Below are positions 17,319 to 28,303 of a stretch of DNA of 48,356 bases, piece by piece; position 1 is the stretch's first letter, and each line of letters opens with the position of its first letter. Below the pieces are notes generated by a model, which was given only the letters and a program-made list of their open reading frames with translations, made no database searches and was not told the origin of the DNA. The stretch lies in contig JAOBWM010000123.1 of assembly GCA_025463365.1 (NCBI GenBank), forward strand, positions 1 to 48,356, written 5' to 3'. Source of the stretch: Acidimicrobiales bacterium. Its GTDB lineage: Bacteria > Actinomycetota > Acidimicrobiia > Acidimicrobiales > Iamiaceae. The translations under genes and the position numbers were made by a program.

Positions 17319-17416
17319 CGACCATGGTCGCACCGACCCGAAGGCGCTCCGCGCCGCACGGTGGGCTGGACCGAAGGGTTGACACGGGCGGGCGAGCGGG
17401 TGGAAGGTGGTCGGCG

Positions 17417-17451
17417 ATGCGTCCGGCCACCCACCTCCTCCTGCTTACGTA

Positions 17452-17452
<1 letters not shown>
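17417..17452 (+). CDS. leuL: Leucine leader peptide of leuA
   Basis: Eleven-codon ORF MRPATHLLLLT with four consecutive Leu codons (CTC CTC CTG CTT), preceded by GGAAGGTGG at about 6 nt spacing. It lies about 150 bp before leuA and directly ahead of two hairpins, the second followed by a T-rich tract. This is the classical architecture of ribosome-mediated transcription attenuation: low Leu-tRNA stalls the ribosome on the Leu run and lets transcription continue into leuA. The peptide itself probably has no other job. Confidence 0.85.
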
Positions 17453-19315
<1,863 letters not shown>

Positions 19316-19330
19316 ACCTGACCCCGGGAG

Positions 19331-19813
19331 TCAGGCGGGGGGCTTGTCGGGGCGGGTGCCCCACGCGTAGGTCTGCTTGACGAGCTTGAGGTACATGAAG
19401 GTCTCGGTGGCGCGGACCGTGGGCAGCGAGCGGATGCGCTCGTCGAGGGTGGCGAGCAGGGACGCGTCGTCAGCACACACCACCTCCACCAAGAGGTCGA
19501 ACGAGCCCGCGGCGATCACCACGTAGGCGACCTCGTCGAGCGCCGCCAGCTGGTCGGCGGCCTCGCCGATGCTGCCCTCGACGGTGATCCCCACCATGGC
19601 CTGGCGGTGGAGGCCGACCTCGAGCGGGTCGGTGACGGCCACGATCTGCATGACGCCGGCCGCGAGGAGCCGCTGCACCCGCTGACGGGCCGCCGCCTCG
19701 GACAGGCCGACCGCCTCGGCGATGGCCCGGTAGCTCATGCGCCCGTCGGCCTGGAGCAGCTCGATGATGTGCCGCGACGTGGCGTCGAGGGTGACGTCCG
19801 GGCTGTCGACCAT
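19331..19813 (-). CDS. Lrp/AsnC-family transcriptional regulator
   Basis: 160-aa Lrp/AsnC protein: N-terminal winged helix-turn-helix (DATSRHIIELLQADGRMSYRAIAEAVGLSEAAARQRVQRL, 10-50) and a C-terminal RAM ligand-binding domain with FDLLVEVVCADDASLLATLDERIRSLPTVRATETFMYL. Such proteins bind an amino acid and regulate amino-acid metabolism as octamers. It is divergent from the aldehyde dehydrogenase gene and likely regulates it, as in many actinobacteria where the two are neighbours. The very long upstream open frame overlaps that dehydrogenase antisense and is not coding. Confidence 0.9.
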   Translation of the reverse strand: MVDSPDVTLDATSRHIIELLQADGRMSYRAIAEAVGLSEAAARQRVQRLLAAGVMQIVAVTDPLEVGLHRQAMVGITVEGSIGEAADQLAALDEVAYVVIAAGSFDLLVEVVCADDASLLATLDERIRSLPTVRATETFMYLKLVKQTYAWGTRPDKPPA

Positions 19814-19951
19814 CGGGGAAGTCTCGCACGAAAGCCGAAGGGCACTCCGCCCGCCGCAACGGATTCGGTGCCTGTCGGCGACATGAACAGCGGAAGGAGT
19901 CGTGGGCGGCGGAGGACTACGGTCACGCCCACCAGAGCAAGGAGCGTCGCC

Positions 19952-21382
19952 GTGACCGATCCCCTCGTCCTCCAGAACTTCGTCGGTGGTACCCGGGTCG
20001 ACGCCGCGTCGGGCGAACGGCTCGACCTGATCGATCCGTCGACCGGTGAGGTGTACGCCTCGTCGCCGCGATCCGGGGTCGAGGACGTCGACGCCGCCTG
20101 CCGGACCGCGGCGACCGCCTTCGAGACGTGGCGGGACACCACGCCGAGCGAGCGCCAGCGGGCCCTGCTGAAGCTGGCCGACCTGATGGAGGAGCACGCC
20201 GACGAGATCGTCGACATCGAGGTGGCCAACACCGGCAAGCCCCGGCAGATGACCGCGGAGGAGGAGATGCCGCCGGCGATCGACCAGATCCGCTTCTTCG
20301 CCGGAGCGGCGCGCATCCTCGACGGCGTCTCGGCGGGCGAGTACATGGCTGGCCACACGTCGTGGATCCGCCGGGAGCCGATCGGGGTGTGTGCCCAGGT
20401 CACGCCGTGGAACTACCCGATGATGATGGCGGTCTGGAAGTTCGCACCGGCGATCGCGGCGGGCAACTGCGTGGTCCTCAAGCCGTCGGACACCACGCCG
20501 GCCTCCACCTTGAAGCTGGCCGAGCTCGCGGCCGAGGTGATGCCGCCGGGGGTGTTCAACGTGATCTGCGGTGACCGGGACACGGGCCGCGCCCTCGTCG
20601 AGCACGAGGTTCCGCAGATGGTGTCGATCACCGGGTCGGTGCGGGCCGGCAAGGAGGTCATGGCGGGCGCGGCAGCCGACCTGAAGAACATCCACCTCGA
20701 GCTGGGCGGCAAGGCACCGGTGCTGGTGTTCGACGACGCCGACCTCGAAGCGGCAGCCGAGGCGATCTCCGTCGCCGGGTTCTTCAACGCCGGGCAGGAC
20801 TGCACGGCTGCCACCCGGGTGCTGGCCTCGCCCGGCATCCACGACGACCTGCTCGCCGCCCTCGGCGAGGCCGCACGCGGCACCGTGACCGGCCCGCCCT
20901 CCAACGAGGACGCGCTCTACGGCCCACTGAACAACGCCAACCAGCTCGACCGCGTCGCCGGGTTCGTCGATCGGCTGCCGGGCCATTCCGAGGTGGTCGC
21001 CGGGGGCGCTCGCGTCGGTGGCGCCGGCTACTTCTACGAGCCCACGGTCGTGGGCGGCGTCCAGCAGGGCGACGAGATCCAGACCGACGAGGTCTTCGGG
21101 CCGGTGATCACCGTGCAGCGGTTCACCGACGAGGACGAGGCGGTGGCCTGGGCCAACAGCGTCGAGTACGGCCTGGCGTCGAGCGTGTTCACCACCGATC
21201 ACGGCCGGGCCCTGCGGGTGTCGCGCCGGCTCGACTTCGGCTGCGTGTGGATCAACACCCACATCCCGATCGTGGCCGAGATGCCTCACGGCGGCTTCAA
21301 GCACTCCGGCAGCGGCAAGGACCTGAGCCGCTACGGCTTCGAGGACTACACCCGCCTCAAGCACGTCATGTCGGCCTGGTGA
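19952..21382 (+). CDS. Gamma-aminobutyraldehyde/betaine-type aldehyde dehydrogenase
   Basis: 476-aa NAD(P)-dependent aldehyde dehydrogenase. GTG 19952 has AAGGAG at 7 nt spacing. Rossmann segment VTPWNYPMMMAVWKFAPAIAAGNCVVLKPSD, catalytic Glu250 in LELGGKAPV and nucleophile Cys284 in NAGQDCTAATRV are present. The C-terminal WINTHIPIVAEMPHGGFKHSGSGKDLSRYG is characteristic of gamma-aminobutyraldehyde dehydrogenases (PatD/Prr type), which convert 4-aminobutanal from putrescine to GABA. The divergent Lrp regulator and a class III aminotransferase elsewhere in the window fit polyamine/amino-acid breakdown. Betaine aldehyde is the main alternative substrate. Confidence 0.88.
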   Translation: MTDPLVLQNFVGGTRVDAASGERLDLIDPSTGEVYASSPRSGVEDVDAACRTAATAFETWRDTTPSERQRALLKLADLMEEHADEIVDIEVANTGKPRQMTAEEEMPPAIDQIRFFAGAARILDGVSAGEYMAGHTSWIRREPIGVCAQVTPWNYPMMMAVWKFAPAIAAGNCVVLKPSDTTPASTLKLAELAAEVMPPGVFNVICGDRDTGRALVEHEVPQMVSITGSVRAGKEVMAGAAADLKNIHLELGGKAPVLVFDDADLEAAAEAISVAGFFNAGQDCTAATRVLASPGIHDDLLAALGEAARGTVTGPPSNEDALYGPLNNANQLDRVAGFVDRLPGHSEVVAGGARVGGAGYFYEPTVVGGVQQGDEIQTDEVFGPVITVQRFTDEDEAVAWANSVEYGLASSVFTTDHGRALRVSRRLDFGCVWINTHIPIVAEMPHGGFKHSGSGKDLSRYGFEDYTRLKHVMSAW

Positions 21383-21533
21383 TCCGCCCGGCCCGGACGA
21401 GCGGGTTCTCCCACCCGACGGACGAGGAGGCCACCTGCGCATCGTGATGGGGGAGCCGGCGGGGTGGGGGGCGTTCGCGCGTGCCTACCCGATCTGGCCG
21501 CCGAGGCCCTGCCCAGAGCGGGTGGCGGCGGGA

Positions 21534-21551
21534 CTTGACCCGGCGGTCAAG
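21534..21551 (+). promoter_or_regulatory. Palindromic operator before the acyl-CoA dehydrogenase gene
   Basis: CTTGACC and GGTCAAG form perfect 7-bp arms around CGGC, 20 bp upstream of the TAGGTT -10 box. Position and symmetry suit a dimeric repressor such as a TetR- or GntR-type fatty-acid regulator. Confidence 0.45.
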
Positions 21552-21571
21552 ACAGGGCGAGCCGGCAACGG

Positions 21572-21577
21572 TAGGTT
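21572..21577 (+). promoter_or_regulatory. -10 box (TAGGTT) of the acyl-CoA dehydrogenase gene
   Basis: TAGGTT ends 8 nt before GTG 21586 and fixes that GTG as the likely start of a leaderless mRNA. Confidence 0.5.
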
Positions 21578-21585
21578 CGTCGGCC

Positions 21586-22818
<1,233 letters not shown>

Positions 22819-22903
22819 TCGGGCGCGCATCGCGACCGACCCCGAACGCGACGCGGGCCGGCCACCCGAAGGTGACCGACCCGGAGCCGGGATCCGCCTG
22901 ACC

Positions 22904-24088
22904 TCAGGGCTGGAAGCGAAAGCCCTTGTTGGAGACCGGGGCGAGGGGGCCGTAGTCGTCCTCGCTCGGGGGGTACTTCTGCATGAACTCACCGGACACG
23001 AGCAGCTCCGCCCACAGCCGCTCGGGGCTCACGCCCTGGCGAAGGCGGATCTGCCAGCCGTACCGCCCCACCGCGCTGGGCGCGTGACCGAGGGTCTTCT
23101 GGTACCGGTCGGCGATCAACAGGTCGTAGCTCTCCGTCGACCGCTGGATCTTGAGCACGACCGCGGCGAACGTCTTGCCGTTGGCGTAGTCGAGCGCGAA
23201 GGCCTCGATCTCGGCCTGGGTCGGAGCCCGTCCGAGGACCACGTGGTACGCCGCGATCGTGGGATCGGCCGGATCCTGGCCGTGCTTGGCGCTGAACTCC
23301 CTCGAGGTGATCATGCGTCGCTCGATGGCCTCGTACGACAGGCCGCTGTTGGACCTCGCCAACCAGTACGTGACGTCGGTCGCCGACGCAGGGCGCCCGA
23401 GGATGCGAACGTACGCCTCGCGGATCCGGATGCGCCGGTACTCGTTGCTCCCGATGATGCCGAGCGGCACCGTCTCGAGGTGTCGCGGGTAGTGGTTGTT
23501 CGCCTGGAAGAACCGGTTCGCCCAGAACGTGAGGCTGGAGCTGTCGGGGTCCCGTCCGAGGATGATCGGGAACACGCCCTTGACGTAGCGCTCGCCCTGC
23601 GACGGTCCTCGTCGGACGAGCATCGTGTCGGTGGCGGCCAGGTCGGCCGAATCCGGGTCAGGGGTGGTCGACGAGGCCGCGGCCGGGATCGTGTACACGC
23701 CTGAGGCAGACGGGCGCAGCTTGATCGTGGCCGTCGCGGAGTTGCCGCTGGTGATGGTGCCGACGGTGCACAGCACCGAGTTGCCGTCGCCGTAGGAGAG
23801 CCGACAGTTGGCATCGGCCGACACCAAGGAGAGCGGGTAGCCGAACGACAGCCCGAGGACCACGGCGGCGGCATCGCCCGGGCCCGCGTTGGTGCCGGTG
23901 ACGGTGAAGGTCACCTCGTCGCCGGTGGTCACCGTGGTTGGCGAGTGCGTCACCGTGACCGACACGTCGGCCTCCGCCGGGTCCGCCTGGGCCGCCGACG
24001 GCAGGAGGACGATCCCGCCCATCCCCGTCGTCAGGGCCAGTGCCAACGCCCCCAGCCCACGCCGCCCGATGCGCATCGCTCCCACCAT
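22904..24088 (-). CDS. Secreted DUF11-type and DUF4214-like protein
   Basis: 394 aa from ATG 24088 (AAGGA about 8 nt upstream); a GTG at 24109 is possible. Signal peptide RRGLGALALALTTGMGGIVLLPSAAQA is followed by a DUF11-like immunoglobulin-type repeat (about 47-150: VSVTVTHSPTTVTTGDEVTFTVTGTNAGPGDA...). The C-terminal half has three to four short helical repeats of the form YVKGVFPIILGRDPDSSSLTFWANRF, AYVRILGRPASATDVTYWLARS, AYHVVLGRAPTQAEIEAFALDYANG and RYQKTLGHAPSAVGRYGWQIRLRQG, resembling DUF4214. This looks like a surface or S-layer-type protein; the function is unknown. Confidence 0.75.
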   Translation of the reverse strand: MVGAMRIGRRGLGALALALTTGMGGIVLLPSAAQADPAEADVSVTVTHSPTTVTTGDEVTFTVTGTNAGPGDAAAVVLGLSFGYPLSLVSADANCRLSYGDGNSVLCTVGTITSGNSATATIKLRPSASGVYTIPAAASSTTPDPDSADLAATDTMLVRRGPSQGERYVKGVFPIILGRDPDSSSLTFWANRFFQANNHYPRHLETVPLGIIGSNEYRRIRIREAYVRILGRPASATDVTYWLARSNSGLSYEAIERRMITSREFSAKHGQDPADPTIAAYHVVLGRAPTQAEIEAFALDYANGKTFAAVVLKIQRSTESYDLLIADRYQKTLGHAPSAVGRYGWQIRLRQGVSPERLWAELLVSGEFMQKYPPSEDDYGPLAPVSNKGFRFQP

Positions 24089-24208
24089 GATCCCCGTCCT
24101 TCCTCGCACCCCTCAGGGCGCCGCGTCACCTTACGGGCAGGTCCGACGGTCCGCGAGGACACCTGGTTCCCGGCAATCCTGACGAATCCCGCGTGCCTGC
24201 CCTCGACA

Positions 24209-25663
24209 TCACGGCGCTGCCGGCCTGCGCGTCCGCGTCGCCGCGGCGCCCTTGGTGCCGCGCGCCGGTCGCATGAGCGCGTCGGCGCGGTCGCGCGGCG
24301 AGGCCAGCCCGACCGCTTGTTCGAGCTCGACGAGGGATTCCTCGAGGTGCACCAGCAGCCGCTGGAGGTGGGGCACCCGGCGGCGGCATCCCGTGAGCCC
24401 GAACTCGAGGTTGTCGACGTAGCTCGTGATCGTGATGTTGAGGGCCTGGCCGTGGTACGGGATCGACATCGGGTAGATGCCCTGGAGCTTGGCGCCGTTG
24501 AGGTAGAGCGGCTCGCGCGGGCCCGGGACGTTCGAGATGGTGACGTTGAACGGAGGCCGCCAGCCCTCGCCGCCGCCGAGCATCGACACGATCGGGGACG
24601 GCATCATGTTCGCTGCACTCATGGCCAGCAGCTGGATCGGCGACAAGCCTCGCAGGCTCGCCTTGGCGATCTCCATCGACTGCCGGATCCGGTCGAGACG
24701 CCAGCTCGGATCCTTCGTGTCCGTCGCGAGCGAGGTGAGCACGGCCCCGACGGCGTTGCCCTCGGCGCTGTCGTCGGTGCGCAGCGACACCGGCACCATC
24801 GCCGTGAGCGACTCGTCGGGGAGGCCGCCCTCCTCGATGAGGTAGCGGCGCAGTGCCCCCGAGCACATGCCGAGGACGATGTCGTTGAGCGTGGCATCGG
24901 ATGCCTTGGCGACGGCGCGCACCCGGCTGAGGCTCCACGTGTCCGCCGCGATGCGACGAGCCCCGGTGATGTGCACGTTCAACATGGTGGGTGGCGCCTT
25001 GAACGGGAACGCCGCCAGCTCCTCGTCCATCGCCCGCCGGGCCGAGCGCAACAGCGCCGGCGCGACACCCACGAGCTCCAGGCCACCCTTGGCGACGTCG
25101 AGGAGCGCCTCGACCGGGTTGGCCCCGCCTCCACCTGCCGCGGCCGGCCGCGGCCGACGGATCCATGGCGGCGCCACCTCGGTGCTCGGGTCCTTGGCCA
25201 GCGACCGCTCGAGGATCCGGAGCGACGAGACGCCGTCGACCATGGCGTGGTGGATCTTGGTGTAGGCGGCGAACCGGTTGCCCTCGAGTCCCTCGATCAG
25301 GTGGAACTCCCACAGCGGTCGCTGCCGGTCGAGGAGGGCGCCGTGCCACCGACCACCGAGGGCGAGGAGCTCGCGGACCCGGCCGGGCTGGGGCAGGGCG
25401 GAGTGGCGGACGTGGTACTCGATGTCGAGCTCGTCGTCCTCCCGCCAGGCCCACTGGCCACCGGTGCGCCACGACCGGTAGGGGCGCTTGCGAAAGAGCG
25501 TCGAGACGTCGTCGTAGGCGAGCATCTGCTGGAACTGCTCGCGCAACCAACCGGGTCCGGCGCCCTCGGGCAGCTCGAACACCTGCAGCCCCCCGACGTG
25601 CATCGGCGTCGCGCGCGACTCCGACAAGAGGAACGCAGCGTCTGGCGGCGAGATGAGTCCCAT
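24209..25663 (-). CDS. Wax ester synthase/diacylglycerol acyltransferase
   Basis: 484-aa WS/DGAT, transferring an acyl group from acyl-CoA to a fatty alcohol or diacylglycerol to make storage wax or triacylglycerol; acts at the membrane or lipid droplet. N-terminal MGLISPPDAAFLLSES and TPMHVGGLQVFE are family hallmarks, the active site is HHAMVDG (138-144) after AAYTKI, and the conserved NVTISNVPGPREPLYLNGAKL and NITITSYVDNLEFGLTGCRR lie in the C-terminal half. ATG 25663 has AAGGGA at 5 nt; the open frame farther upstream runs into the palindromic repeats and is noncoding. A Gly/Ala/Pro-rich linker around 180-190 is normal for the family. Confidence 0.93.
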   Translation of the reverse strand: MGLISPPDAAFLLSESRATPMHVGGLQVFELPEGAGPGWLREQFQQMLAYDDVSTLFRKRPYRSWRTGGQWAWREDDELDIEYHVRHSALPQPGRVRELLALGGRWHGALLDRQRPLWEFHLIEGLEGNRFAAYTKIHHAMVDGVSSLRILERSLAKDPSTEVAPPWIRRPRPAAAGGGGANPVEALLDVAKGGLELVGVAPALLRSARRAMDEELAAFPFKAPPTMLNVHITGARRIAADTWSLSRVRAVAKASDATLNDIVLGMCSGALRRYLIEEGGLPDESLTAMVPVSLRTDDSAEGNAVGAVLTSLATDTKDPSWRLDRIRQSMEIAKASLRGLSPIQLLAMSAANMMPSPIVSMLGGGEGWRPPFNVTISNVPGPREPLYLNGAKLQGIYPMSIPYHGQALNITITSYVDNLEFGLTGCRRRVPHLQRLLVHLEESLVELEQAVGLASPRDRADALMRPARGTKGAAATRTRRPAAP

Positions 25664-25758
25664 GTCGTCCCTTCGGTGGATGCCCGGCGGCAGCGACCGG
25701 ATCGTACGCCGACCACCGGGACGCGTGTCCACGCCCAAGGCGGCTCCGTCAGGTTCGG

Positions 25759-25805
25759 GATTTGTGGCGATCGCGCACCGACGAGGTCCATGATCGCCAC
25801 AAATC
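25759..25805. repeat. Long palindromic repeat, copy 1
   Basis: GATTTGTGGCGAT (25759-25771) and ATCGCCACAAATC (25793-25805) are perfect 13-bp arms around a 21-nt loop. A second copy starts 71 bp further on. It lies between the allophanate hydrolase stop and the WS/DGAT start, outside any gene. Confidence 0.85.
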
Positions 25806-25829
25806 GGGCGGGCGTCGGCCAGGCGCAGG

Positions 25830-25876
25830 AATTTGTGGCGATCGCGCACCGACGAGGTCGATCATCGCCACAATTC
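25830..25876. repeat. Long palindromic repeat, copy 2
   Basis: TTGTGGCGAT (25833-25842) and ATCGCCACAA (25864-25873) form 10-bp arms; the loop is identical to copy 1 except two substitutions near its end (GTCCATG to GTCGATC), and one base of the outer right arm is lost. Arms and loop are conserved almost equally, suggesting recent duplication or a genome-wide dispersed element. Confidence 0.85.
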
Positions 25877-25908
25877 GGGCGGGGGGCCGGGCGTTGGTCA
25901 GTCGTTGG

Positions 25909-27642
25909 TCAGGGGCGGGACGCCTCGTCGTTCACCACGGCCTTGACCCAGCGGCCGTCGGCCAGCTCGACGGCGCCGAGGGCGAGGTCGGTCGGCAGCG
26001 ACGCGGTGAGGCGGCCCAGCCCGGCTGGCGCGATCGACCAGAGCTCCACGCCGACGCCGATGCCCATGGCTGGGCCGGTCCGCTCGGCATGGGCGAGCGC
26101 GCCCTGGCCGAGGGCACGACCGCCGATGAGGCCTGCGCCGGCATCGTCGCGCGCCCGCCGGTAGCCGGGTGCGGTGGACGTGCGGTCGACGAGCTCGGCA
26201 CCGAGTCCCGCGAGCACCCCGCCGATCGACCCCAGTCCACGCACGGACGACGGCGCCCCGACCACCCCAGCGCCGTCCGCGATATCCGGAGCCACCGCGA
26301 GGTGGATGCGGCCGCTCGGGCCGCCCGCGCCTGCCGTCAGTGCCTCGCCGTGCAGTGCGGCGGCCACGCCGGCCACCGTGCCCAGGTGGCCGGGCGGCCC
26401 CAGCACGGTGACGCCGCCGGGTCCGTCGGCCGCCGGGACGGCGATCGCCGCCAGCCCGAGCAGGTTGGCGAACGTGGTGTTGCGGCCGAGCCGGGCGTTG
26501 ACGCCGATCGGATCGACCGACACCGCGGCCAGCGTCGGCGCCCAGGGCACCGTCGGCACCACGAGGGCATCCACACGCCGCCACCATGGGGCCAGCACCG
26601 TCTGGATCTCGGCCAGCCGGCGGACGGCCGCGAACACCTCGGTGCCCGAGTACCGCGCCCCCTCGGCCACCACCCGGCGCACGATCTCGACGGTGCCCTC
26701 GAGGCCGTGCGCCAACACGTCGGCCAGGGCCGCAGTGCGATCCGCCAGCCAAGGGCCCTGGTACAGGAGGTCACCGGCCTCGTGGAACGGCGCCAGGTCC
26801 GCTGCCAGAACCTCGTGCCCGCCGACCCGGAGGCGCAACCCCTCCGGCCCGTCAGGATCGGCCACGGCCACGCGCCAGGGCCCGATCGCGACCGGCCACG
26901 CCGAGGCCGCCATCACGGACTCGACGAGCAAGCCGTCGGCGATCGAGCGTGCGAACGTCGAGACGCAGTCGAGGGTCGGGCTGGCCGGGACCACGCCGTC
27001 CATCGGTCGAGCCCCGGGAGGTCCCTTGACCCCGACGATCCCGCAAAGCGCGGCGGGCACCCGGCCGGACCCGGCGGTGTCGGTGCCGAGTGCGAACGTC
27101 ACCTGGCCGGCGGCCACGGCCACAGCCGAACCCGACGACGATCCGCCCGGCACCAGCGCCGCGTCGAACGGGTTGCGGGGCGTGCCATAGGGCGACCGCG
27201 TGCCCACGAGGCCGGTGGCCAGCTGGTCCAGGTTGGTCTTGCCGACGTAGATCCCCCCGGCGTCGATCAGGCGCTGCACGACCGTCGCGGTCCGGTCGGC
27301 CGTGCGCACGGCGCCCGGCAGCCCGGCCGTCGTGGGCCGGCCTTGCACGTCGATGTTGTCCTTCACGCCGAATGGCACGCCCCACAGCGGCGAGGTGTCC
27401 CGGTCGCGCTCCCCGAGGTCCTTGGCCGCCAGCTCCAACCCCTCGATGCCTTCGACGTCGATCCAGACGGCCGGGTCGCCGTGCGCGGTGATGCGAGCGA
27501 GCACCTCGTGCACGACGTCGGCCGGTTCGAACCCCGCGGCGTACGCCTGGCGCAACCCGGCGAGACCGCCGTCGAGGGGATGGGGCGCTGCGCCCTCAGC
27601 TCCCAACGGCCTGGTGGGCGCCGAGTGCGGCCAGCAGCGCAC
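25909..27642 (-). CDS. atzF: Allophanate hydrolase
   Basis: Up to 577 aa. It splits allophanate to ammonia and CO2, the last step of biuret, cyanurate or urea-carboxylase pathways. The amidase domain has the Ser-cisSer-Lys triad: Lys94 in GVPFGVKDNIDV, the cis-Ser in GGSSSGSA (167-173) and nucleophile Ser192 in GTDTAGSGR. After about residue 430 comes the short C-terminal allophanate-hydrolase domain ending GVELWSIAPAGLGRL...LGAVELADGRWVKAVV, which separates AtzF/DUR1,2-type enzymes from ordinary amidases. The GTG 27642 start overlaps the biuret hydrolase gene by 47 bp; a TTG at 27606 would give a shorter overlap and may be the real start. It is the last gene of the biuret operon. Confidence 0.9.
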   Translation of the reverse strand: MRCWPHSAPTRPLGAEGAAPHPLDGGLAGLRQAYAAGFEPADVVHEVLARITAHGDPAVWIDVEGIEGLELAAKDLGERDRDTSPLWGVPFGVKDNIDVQGRPTTAGLPGAVRTADRTATVVQRLIDAGGIYVGKTNLDQLATGLVGTRSPYGTPRNPFDAALVPGGSSSGSAVAVAAGQVTFALGTDTAGSGRVPAALCGIVGVKGPPGARPMDGVVPASPTLDCVSTFARSIADGLLVESVMAASAWPVAIGPWRVAVADPDGPEGLRLRVGGHEVLAADLAPFHEAGDLLYQGPWLADRTAALADVLAHGLEGTVEIVRRVVAEGARYSGTEVFAAVRRLAEIQTVLAPWWRRVDALVVPTVPWAPTLAAVSVDPIGVNARLGRNTTFANLLGLAAIAVPAADGPGGVTVLGPPGHLGTVAGVAAALHGEALTAGAGGPSGRIHLAVAPDIADGAGVVGAPSSVRGLGSIGGVLAGLGAELVDRTSTAPGYRRARDDAGAGLIGGRALGQGALAHAERTGPAMGIGVGVELWSIAPAGLGRLTASLPTDLALGAVELADGRWVKAVVNDEASRP

Positions 27643-28303
27643 TGGAGGGCGCGACGGCGCCGAACACGCCGCCCTGCATCTTCACCATCTCGAGTGCGGC
27701 GCGGTAGTTGCCGACGTCGGTGGCGCCGGTGCAGTCCGACAGCAGCAGGCACTCGTAGCCGCGGTCGTTCGCCTCCCGCATCGTGGTGTGGACGCACACG
27801 TCGGTCGTGATGCCGGTGAGGACGATGTGGGTGATCCCGCGGCTGCGCAGGACGAGGTCGAGCTCCGTGGCGTAGAACGCGCCCTTGCCCGGCTTGTCGA
27901 TGATCACCTCGCCGTCGATCGGGTACACCTCCGGGACGATGTCCCAGCCGGGCTCACCCCGCACGAGGATCCGCCCGCACGGCCCAGCGTCGCCGATCCC
28001 GGCGCCGATCTGCTTCGAGCGCCACAGCTTGTTGGGCGGGCAGTCCGACAGGTCCGGGAGGTGGCCCTCACGGGTGTGGATGACGAGCATGTCGGCGGCG
28101 CGGCAGGCAGCCAGCACCTCGACCGTGGGCGCCAGCCCGGCACGGGTCAGGCTCAGGTCGTACCCCATGGCGTCGACGTAGCCGCCGGGACCGCAGAAGT
28201 CGGTCTGCCAGTCGATGTTCACCAGCGCGGTGTGGGCGGGATCGAAGACGGCGTCGTAGGGCCACGAGTAGGGCTCGGCGTCGATGGGTCCGATGGTGGT
28301 CAT
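27596..28303 (-). CDS. biuH: Biuret hydrolase (isochorismatase-like cysteine hydrolase)
   Basis: 235-aa cysteine hydrolase turning biuret into allophanate and ammonia. The triad is intact: Asp35 in DWQTDFCG, Lys137 in IIDKPGKGAF and Cys170 in GITTDVCVHTTMREANDRGYE. Segments such as GGYVDAMGYDLSL, HTREGHLPDLSD, WRSKQIGAGIGDAGPCGRILVRGEPGWDI and MVKMQGGVFGAV closely match what I recall of characterised BiuH from Rhizobium, and less well the ureidoacrylate hydrolase RutB. The adjacent allophanate hydrolase makes biuret the best substrate call. Its ATG overlaps the stop of the dead paralogue upstream (ATGA). Trp32, where relatives usually have Met, is a small oddity. Confidence 0.88.
   Translation of the reverse strand: MTTIGPIDAEPYSWPYDAVFDPAHTALVNIDWQTDFCGPGGYVDAMGYDLSLTRAGLAPTVEVLAACRAADMLVIHTREGHLPDLSDCPPNKLWRSKQIGAGIGDAGPCGRILVRGEPGWDIVPEVYPIDGEVIIDKPGKGAFYATELDLVLRSRGITHIVLTGITTDVCVHTTMREANDRGYECLLLSDCTGATDVGNYRAALEMVKMQGGVFGAVAPSSALLAALGAHQAVGS

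Noticed and set aside
19814-21442. Very long minus-strand open frame continuing upstream of the Lrp gene
   Set aside because: It is antisense to the aldehyde dehydrogenase, low in recognisable sequence, and typical of the long antisense frames produced by high GC content.
25759-25876. CRISPR repeats
   Set aside because: Only two copies, each with long internal dyad symmetry, the gap between them is 24 bp and no cas genes are present.
27596-28303. RutB (ureidoacrylate amidohydrolase) as the identity
   Set aside because: No rutA, C, E, F or G nearby, the sequence blocks fit biuret hydrolase better, and allophanate hydrolase is adjacent.
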